Of a DNA stretch of 64,000 nt, positions 61,541 to 64,000 are shown piece by piece. This stretch comes from JAFDVL01 sp963794955 (GTDB taxonomy: Bacteria > Acidobacteriota > Blastocatellia > RBC074): the NCBI GenBank assembly GCA_963794955.1, contig CAWCGF010000004.1, positions 93,555 to 157,554 on the forward strand, read 5' to 3'. The translations under genes and the position numbers were made by a program. Each line of letters begins with the position of its first letter. Position 1 is the stretch's first letter. The notes beneath the pieces were generated by a model. That model searched no databases. It saw only the letters and a program-made list of their open reading frames with translations, and had not been told where the DNA came from.

Positions 61541-62354
61541 GCTATAATTCGTTCACGAATAAGGTGCACAATATCTGCGGGAAGGTTGTGCGGTTTGGCT
61601 TCGCGGGTTAAGCGACGGCGAAAGTAATCGTCTCCTGTTTTGAACTGCTCTCGCTGAATCCAATGTAAGAGACGTTTGCCATCCATGACGCGATGCGCAG
61701 TTTCGAGTTGATATAGTGACTGTTCGATCAACTCTTCTTTTTCGAACTATGAATTCTTCCGCATCAGCTTCTGAACATTGCAACTGTTTGGCAGCCTGCG
61801 TGAATTACAACGTCGACGGTCGGTCGTACCCAACGGGGAAATATTCGGGGTCTTACGCCTTGCGAGCTGTGACTTGTTTCAACAAACACCCAATTCGCCG
61901 CCATAATGCTTTTCAGCTTTCGGCATCGTTCCAAAAGCTGTGTCCGCCATCGCTTGTTCATTGCCAGTTCCTTGATGATTTCTGGATGGCGCACCCGTAG
62001 CACTTCCCGTAACGGTTTCGGTTCAAGCAAGTAGTTTTCCAGTCGCGTAGCGTCACAAGATGAATTGATGTGAGTCTTCAGTATACGAAGCTTCGACTTC
62101 TTCATCAGAACGGAAATCCCGATCAGTGACTCCATAAGCTCGTTTCTGCGTGCCTAGCGTGAGCAATTCATTCAGCCATTTGGTCAACGCGAAATGCCGC
62201 TGCAGTCGTAAAATTCAACTTCGACGCGCTCTTCTTCAAACCACTCGCGCAACACTTCGCGGTCGCCTTCGCCTTCGACCAGTACGACTATTCGGCTTCC
62301 AGCGTCGAACAAAATCCGCGTTAATTCAGGGGGCAATGATGAAATGGTTCGCAT
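61501..62354 (-). pseudogene. TOPRIM/DUF4435-like nuclease gene, shredded by frameshifts
   Basis: Pieces in successive frames form one protein. From ATG 62354 comes ILFDAGSRIVVLVEGEGDRE, then VEVEFYDCSG. In the next frame come FALTKWLNELLTLGTQKRAY and GVTDRDFRSDEEVEASYTED. Next is RLENYLLEPKPLREVLRVRH, and finally EQSLYQLETAHRVMDGKRLL. V-E-G-E-G-D-R-E and T-D-R-D-F are TOPRIM metal-ligand motifs as in DUF4435 proteins. At least three frameshifts or stops mean the product is not made. The ATPase gene just upstream is its probable partner. The 3' end overlaps the BNR gene by 40 bp. Confidence 0.65.
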
Positions 62355-62364
62355 GGCTGTCGGA

Positions 62365-63325
62365 TTAAAACGGAGTCAGTAAGCGCGTGTTTTCTTCACC
62401 AAAGATTTCGACAAACGCGGGCGCGTGCGTCGTGACGAGAAGTTGATAAGGGATTTCCTTTTGCAGAGTGAGGAGACCCTGCGCCAACCGATGTTGATAC
62501 GCAGGGTGTAAGCTGTTTTCATATTTCGTCAATCATGACAATGTCCCCAGACTCAAGTCTTCGGCGTAGCTCAATCAAAATGATTAACAAATTTTGCTCG
62601 CCTGAGCTTAGCTCGTGGAGCTTATGTTCGTGACCGTCTTTGGTTTTAACTAAAACAGCCAATTCCTTGCGATTAACGTGAAATGTTTTTCCATCAAAAT
62701 TAAGTTCATTAAGGAACTTGATAATACCTTGATATATTTCAGGTTCAGCGTAGTCAAGCCAAATCAAATAGCTATCAAGAGATCCGGGGAAATGTTTTAT
62801 GGTTTCAAAACGATGGACAAACTGAAAAGCATATTCTTCTTTATTAATTTGAGTTCCTTCTACTGGCTCAATACTTCGGTAGTGTGGGAAATAGATGATT
62901 GAGGATAACGACAAAATTGGAGTTACAAAAGAAAGTCTTGACTGGCCGGGGCGTACTTCTCGAACAATCTCGCCCCCTCTTTTTAGCCCACGTACAAAAT
63001 AAGAGCCCTCGCTTTCGTTACTATTCAGAAAAAATTTGACCTCTTTTTCTTTTTCTTCCCAAACGATACTAAAAGGCTCCCCATTTACAATAAAATCCCC
63101 TTTTGCATAATCTGCTCGACCCAGAATGGAGTTCTCGTTTTCTTTGCCTCCGATAGTTTCCCATAGCGAGGCAATCACCTCTAAGACCGTTGTCTTCCCG
63201 GTCCCATTCGCACCGCCAATCACACAAACAGGCAACGTCTTCCCGCTCGCATCAAAGAAAGCTATCTTGATGTCGTCAATCGGCCCGCAATTCTTGATTC
63301 TGACGGATCGTAATTCGAGGTTCAT
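62365..63325 (-). pseudogene. AAA/OLD-like ATPase, frameshifted at Walker B
   Basis: From ATG 63325 the protein has VRIKNCGPIDDIKIAFF, Walker A GGANGTGKTT (about residues 38-47), the signature ELSSGEQNLLIIL and Walker B GDIVMIDEI. The frame is then lost at about 62517 (GAAATATGAAAAC). In the next frame it continues ENSLHPAYQHRLAQGLLTLQ, LLVTTHAPAFVEIF and stops at 62365. The reconstructed protein is about 320 residues, as in ATPases paired with TOPRIM/DUF4435 nucleases (OLD- and PARIS-like phage defence). The paired TOPRIM gene starts 11 bp downstream. Confidence 0.75.
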
Positions 63326-63339
63326 ATTTTGCTTTCAAC

Positions 63340-63936
63340 CTAAAGACTCAGCGGCGGCTCCTTAACCGGAAATTGAACACGGGCGTAAATCTCATTCAGA
63401 GGCAAGGAGCAGTCAATAGATTCAATAACCATGCTGTTCGCCAAATCAGATTCTTCTGCCAGCAACCAGAATTTACCGTGTCGCACATAATGTTCGATAT
63501 GGACTTTGTCTTGTGCGATGAGCAGGTAATCGGTTAAGGACTCAAGCTGGCGATAGCTGAAAAATTTCTCGCCCCGATCATAAGCTTCGGTGCTGGGCGA
63601 AAGCACTTCGATAATGACTTTGGGATTGAGAATCACATCTTGAAATTGATCGTGAAAAATGAGTTCGCCACAAACTACCAACACATCAGGATAGCCAAAA
63701 ATGTTAATGCCGGGCGTACGAACCTTCGTGTCCGAAGTGAACGTCTCGCAGATTTTCCCAACAAGCTGATTACCAATAATTCGATTGGCATCAGACTTGA
63801 TCCGTCCGTGATTGGGGCTTTCGCCTGCCATCGCGAAGACATATCCGTTAATGTATTCGTGGCGAATATCAGAAGCTCGCTCCATTGCCAAATATTGCTC
63901 TGGCGTGTAGTAAACTTTCTCTTGTGGTAAAGCCAT
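63340..63936 (-). CDS. Uma2-family (DUF820) PD-(D/E)XK nuclease-like protein
   Basis: The 198-residue protein has the Uma2 pattern: YYTPEQYLAMERASDIRHEY with INGYVFAMAGES, FGYPDVLVVCGELIF (catalytic Asp in YPDV), VILNPKVIIEVLSPSTEAYD (E-V-L-S-P-S-T) and RGEKFFSYRQLESLTDYLLI. These are restriction-endonuclease-fold proteins, very numerous in cyanobacteria and Acidobacteria, with unknown biological role. The gene lies 14 bp upstream of the ATPase gene on the same strand. Confidence 0.9.
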   Translation of the reverse strand: MALPQEKVYYTPEQYLAMERASDIRHEYINGYVFAMAGESPNHGRIKSDANRIIGNQLVGKICETFTSDTKVRTPGINIFGYPDVLVVCGELIFHDQFQDVILNPKVIIEVLSPSTEAYDRGEKFFSYRQLESLTDYLLIAQDKVHIEHYVRHGKFWLLAEESDLANSMVIESIDCSLPLNEIYARVQFPVKEPPLSL

Positions 63937-63960
63937 CAGAAGTTCCTCTCAATGATCTGA

Positions 63961-64000
63961 TTATGACCACTGCTTAAAGGTGTCGTCAATCACTTCTTCA
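63961..64000 (-). CDS. 3' end of a gene entering from the right, partial
   Basis: Twelve codons and a TAA (63961-63963) read EEVIDDTFKQWS on the minus strand up to the window edge. The segment is too short to assign. It would lie 24 bp upstream of the Uma2 gene in the same direction. Confidence 0.3.
   Translation of the reverse strand, partial: EEVIDDTFKQWS

Noticed and set aside
1..64000. CRISPR array, prophage, tRNA or rRNA genes
   Set aside because: No regularly spaced repeats, phage structural genes, cloverleaf or rRNA-like sequence seen when reading both strands.

Overview
The window is 64 kb of bacterial chromosome with moderate to high GC. It contains single-gene and short-operon blocks, many intergenic palindromes, and an unusual number of broken genes. 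No rRNA, tRNA, CRISPR array or phage module was recognised. Gene content (PQQ-type beta-propeller proteins with a QFRGP start, a cytochrome-c/terpene-cyclase-like protein, ankyrin proteins, Uma2, type 2 IPP isomerase, MacB-like permeases) and the style of the palindromes suggest an Acidobacteriota-type organism, perhaps Blastocatellia. That is an inference from gene content, not a marker-gene assignment.

Layout. 1-6.3 kb, mostly minus strand: partial amidohydrolase, acetate kinase, CAP-domain protein, TPR protein, a small membrane protein and a GspG-like protein. 6.6-22.2 kb, all plus strand: a PhoD-like phosphoesterase, a DUF6603-type protein of 1182 aa, and three very large proteins (908, 1478 and 584 aa) that I cannot assign to a characterised family. 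Each junction in this block holds a palindromic or inverted repeat. This is the best candidate for an undescribed system. 22.2-36.1 kb: an accessory zone with two near-identical VOC genes, frameshifted ankyrin, cytochrome/terpene-cyclase-like and methyltransferase genes, a redox module (PQQ propeller, cytochrome b, Mo-oxidoreductase, PQQ propeller), a YfcC-type carrier, and remnants of SDR and DUF2306-like genes. 36.1-43.2 kb: an APC permease, an M20 amidohydrolase, a PNPOx-like protein, an SDR, and a decayed IS982-like element lying between fragments of two different permeases.

43.2-58.7 kb: DUF423 protein, 2OG-Fe(II) oxygenase, ankyrin protein, C69 peptidase, a signal-peptidase-like protein whose catalytic serine is alanine, a metallophosphoesterase, an ABC transporter pair, a small membrane protein, ferredoxin, an HD-GYP response regulator preceded by a long leader, two MacB-like permeases, inositol oxygenase, two paralogous pilin-like membrane proteins and IPP isomerase. 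58.7-64 kb: a frameshifted phosphoesterase, a probable selenoprotein of the GrdB/PrdB family (in-frame TGA in a U-x-x-C motif followed by a SECIS-like hairpin), a BNR-repeat protein, a decayed ATPase + TOPRIM/DUF4435-like pair resembling OLD/PARIS defence systems, and a Uma2 protein.

The strongest observations are the 6.6-22.2 kb giant-protein block, the selenoprotein, the serine-less signal peptidase, palindromic repeats that keep an architecture but not a sequence, and the concentration of single-base frameshifts. The frameshifts are either real decay or assembly error, and reads would decide.
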